A stretch of 64,000 nt of DNA, from the NCBI GenBank assembly GCA_032358165.1, contig JAALGY010000012.1, positions 2,356,001 through 2,420,000 of the forward strand, in the 5' to 3' direction. Origin of the DNA: Diplosphaera chodatii. Its lineage: Eukaryota; Chlorophyta; Trebouxiophyceae; Prasiolales; Stichococcaceae. This document shows positions 61,600 to 64,000 of this stretch, in pieces. Below the pieces are notes generated by a model, which saw only the letters and a program-made list of their open reading frames with translations, did not search any database and had not been told where the DNA came from. Within the stretch, counting starts at the first letter, position 1. Each line of letters opens with the position of its first letter. A program made the translations under genes and the position numbers.

Positions 61600-63482
61600 A
61601 TGTCGCAGATGCGGGTGCTGATTGTGGCCACCAGTGAGGCTCGCCTTGCTGACAGCAAGACGCCCACTGGCGCCTGGTGAGGCTTGCAGTTGAGCATGTG
61701 TCCTGATGGTGTATCAGTGCTTCTTCATCTTGCTTATGCGCAGGCGATGAGCCCATGAGGTGCTGCCGTATGCAGGGCTGAGGAGATTGCTGTGCCATAC
61801 TACATGTTTCGGCAGAAGGGTGAGCGAATACGTATGCTGGCAGCTTCTGTCCCTTCGTTGGTAATGGTGCTGTCACCAGCAAGCCCAAGGAAGCTGTCAG
61901 CGCTTGCTGTCCACGACATAGTCAGCTTGGGTATCCGGCTAGTATGCGCAATGGTCAGACACAGCTGCATAACATTGACTGCTGGATCCCAGCAGGCTAC
62001 ATGGTGGAGCTGGCATCGCCCCGGGGGCAGTCCATTCCGCTGGTACACCGCCGGACCGTAAAAAGCGTATGCTACTGCCTTGTTTGCACTGCAACCTGAC
62101 AATAGACATGCCCGGATGTGGACAGTGCAGTTCGTCAGTCTCTCTGCAGGACCCGCGCTCAGTGACTCCTGAGGCGCAGCACCGCTGTCCCGACGTGCGC
62201 CGCTTCATGGCTGATGGTGCGTCTGAATGGGTCATGATGGAGTGTTGAGCTGGCAGCTGTCACGTGCGTCACATCCTGTACATTCAGGAAGATTGCGGTT
62301 TCTTCTTCTTGCAGGCGAGGCCATGTCCGCGCTGCAGTCCTCCACCAGCATCGTGTTTGCGCGCCACGCCATGTATGACGCCATCTATGTGGCAGGCGGT
62401 GCGATTTTAACGGTTGCCATGCACCTAGCTCGTGTTGCTCCCATGCTGGATAGCAGGCAAGAACCCATCTCACATCTCACATCTCACATCAATTCACCAC
62501 ACCACTCTTTGCGTGGTCTTCGCCCTGCTGCAGCAGCCTGGTCCTGTATTAGTGGCTATGAGGCTGCTGGAGGCTGCGGCAAGGTTGCGCAAAGAATACC
62601 TTGCTTGTGAAACACACACTACTGACCGCGCGGTGAACATCCTGCCATGAGCTGCCTCACACACACCCGCAACCCAAACCACCAGCCGGCCTACACACAA
62701 GGTGGCGTGTGCAGGCCACGGCATCATGTGGGATGGCGCGGTCAACGACGAGCTGAAGAAGCTGCTGGAGGCCGCGCTGGCGAACGGCGGCGTGGTGGCG
62801 GCCTGCGGCCATGGCGCCGTGGCGCTGCTGGACGTCAAGGACCAGTCCACCGGCGACTACTTCGTCAAGAACAAGGAGGCGAGCACTCCACCATCCGCCA
62901 CCTGTGTGTCAAGCCTGACCCTGATTTGGTGCTGCGATGGCAGATCAGCAGCGAGCAGAATTGCGCCACGGAGCACTTTTGATGGGACAGTGTGAGCGCA
63001 TTTCCACAGCCAAGCACAGCCGTAGTAAGTCTGGCTTCTGTGTGAGGACCATTGGCGAACCTGGCAGACCACATCTTTCTGTGTCTGATACTCAAGGTCA
63101 CCGCGCCCACGCGCCTGGACGAGCAGGCGGCGGGCGTGATGGACTTCGTGCCACTCCAGCTGCCGGAGCAGCTCAAGAAGCGCGGCGCCACCTTCAGCCA
63201 CGCCGACACCATCGACGCCCCCTGGGCCGTACGCTCTGGTGGGTCGACCCAGCAGCCAGTCCGTGCCCCGCACACAACAAGGAGTGCTGCTGCTCCATAC
63301 AATGCAATGCGATGCATCTAAGGGCTGTTGCTGGAGTGCTGCACAGCACACTGGTGGCCTGAGCATGGGTTGCCAATGCGCTCGCAGGCCACCTGGTGAC
63401 GGGCCAGAACTGCAACGCTGCCAAGAAGGTCGCCGAACTGGTGGTCGAGTTCGAAACATTCGGTGTGCGTGTCACGCCATGA
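61600..63482 (+). CDS. DJ-1/PfpI superfamily protein, Hsp31-like
   Basis: Eight exons close in frame (240 aa): 61600-61676, 61776-61819, 61993-62042, 62150-62216, 62315-62398, 62715-62878, 63097-63238, 63388-63482. Start MSQMRVLIVATSEARL is typical of the fold; the ATG at 61609 is an alternative. Seen: the conserved Glu region PTGAWAEEIAVPY, GYMVELASPRGQSIPLDPRS, YDAIYVAGGHGIMWDG, ELKKLLEAALANGG, DFVPLQLPEQLKKRGATFS and HLVTGQNCNAAKKVAELVV. Hsp31-like members are glutathione-independent glyoxalases, deglycase candidates or holding chaperones under stress. The nucleophile elbow reads VVAACGHGAVALL instead of the usual AAVCHGPAAL, so Cys is one position early and Gly occupies the catalytic place. 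Intron 6 appears to start with GC after the exon end at 62878. No organelle-targeting extension, so likely cytosolic. Confidence 0.9.
62466..62490. repeat. 7-bp tandem repeat (catctca)n in an intron
   Basis: Three copies and a partial one in intron 5 of the DJ-1-like gene. Confidence 0.75.
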
Positions 63483-63822
63483 GTTGTCACGCTAGATATC
63501 TGCGACATCGAAGACAAGGCTGCCAGGTTATTTGCAAGCAGAGGGCTGGCTGCATGAAGCTACATGTGTGCATGACTGATGTTTAGGTGCATGAGGACTC
63601 CACAAAGGTTGAGTGTTTGCCACCTTGGAGACAATCGCTGTCTGGTATATATATGGGGAGCAGCTTGCCTGATGATGAGCTGGCATGGCGCCAAGTGCTT
63701 GAACTCAAGAGGCAGACTGGATTTATGTGGTGCGTACGATCCATTGTGTAGGACCTGGCCGACGCCATATTGGACAGATCACGCTGCAGGCACAACTTGC
63801 AGCACAGCAAACCAACACATCC
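63483..63822. other. convergent 3' intergenic stretch
   Basis: Between the DJ-1-like gene and the partial minus-strand gene. No gene seen. Confidence 0.45.
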
Positions 63823-64000
63823 TCAAGTCCTGCCTCCCTTCTGCTTCTTTCTGCTGCCACTGCCACCACCGCCGCCGCTACCCTCCTTTCGCCTCTTCTT
63901 CTCCTCACGCCGTTCCTCTGCCTTCCCTTCCCTCTGCTTCTTCTCCCCCCTGCCGCTGCGGTCCCGCAGCGCGCCGGGTTTCCGCTTTTTGACGCCCGCA
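63823..64000 (-). CDS. lysine-rich C-terminus of a protein (gene continues beyond the window)
   Basis: An open minus-strand frame enters from the right edge, encodes 58 residues and stops at 63823. It is very basic: VKKRKPGALRDRSGRGEKKQ, then KAEERREEKKRRKEG, a poly-Gly/Ser stretch and RKKQKGGRT. Lysine-rich tails of this kind are common in nucleolar, ribosome-biogenesis and RNA-binding proteins, but the family cannot be told from this fragment. The start lies outside the window. Confidence 0.6.
   Translation of the reverse strand, partial: AGVKKRKPGALRDRSGRGEKKQREGKAEERREEKKRRKEGSGGGGGSGSRKKQKGGRT

Noticed and set aside
1..64000. Mobile elements, CRISPR arrays, tRNA or rRNA genes
   Set aside because: No transposase motifs, long terminal or inverted repeats, regular spacer arrays or cloverleaf-type sequences were recognised by eye. 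A tRNAscan and repeat-library search would settle it.

Overview
The window is nuclear DNA of a green alga, most likely a core chlorophyte. The evidence is GC-rich, alanine-heavy coding sequence, 7 to 22 short exons per well-resolved gene, introns of roughly 75-300 bp whose ends are mostly GTGCG...TGCAG, and a CDKL-type kinase that suggests a flagellate lineage. No bacterial operon, rRNA, tRNA, CRISPR array or recognisable transposon was found. All gene models were spliced by hand from reading frame, GT(GC)/AG borders and family motifs. Where the exon lengths close in frame I state it.

Layout. 0.5-3.5 kb (+): CobW/COG0523-type metal-chaperone GTPase. 4.1-7.6 kb (-): poorly resolved genes, one with membrane segments and one ending in a J-like HPDK domain. 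9.1-10.7 kb (+): GAR formyltransferase (PurN). 11.5-12.2 kb (+): an 80-residue unknown protein. 12.9-15.2 kb (-): unknown multi-exon gene. 15.8-28.6 kb (-): one or two very large genes for Ala/Ser/Pro-rich scaffold-like protein, with a duplicated exon. 29.7-36.9 kb (-): a 22-exon gene for a type II membrane protein with three consecutive glycosyltransferase-29 (sialyltransferase-like) modules. 38.0-42.1 kb (+): CDKL-like kinase. 42.6-47.2 kb (-): CCT gamma (CCT3) chaperonin subunit. 48.0-53.2 kb (+): GDA1/CD39 apyrase. 53.9-60.6 kb (-): coiled-coil protein. 61.6-63.5 kb (+): DJ-1/PfpI (Hsp31-like) protein. 63.8-64.0 kb (-): lysine-rich C-terminus of a gene that leaves the window.

The genes are unrelated housekeeping and cell-structure functions and do not form a cluster. 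They are arranged as divergent pairs (GT29/CDKL, CCT3/apyrase, coiled-coil/DJ-1) and convergent pairs (CDKL/CCT3, apyrase/coiled-coil, DJ-1/partial gene). The GT29 protein and the apyrase could both act in the secretory pathway, which is inference.

The most unusual items are the triple GT29-module polypeptide with a degenerate third module, the DJ-1-family protein whose nucleophile elbow reads A-C-G-H-G, repeated use of GC-AG introns, Gly/Ser or Ala-rich insertions inside otherwise conserved enzymes (CDKL activation segment, apyrase between ACR4 and ACR5), and a duplicated exon in the giant Ala-rich gene.
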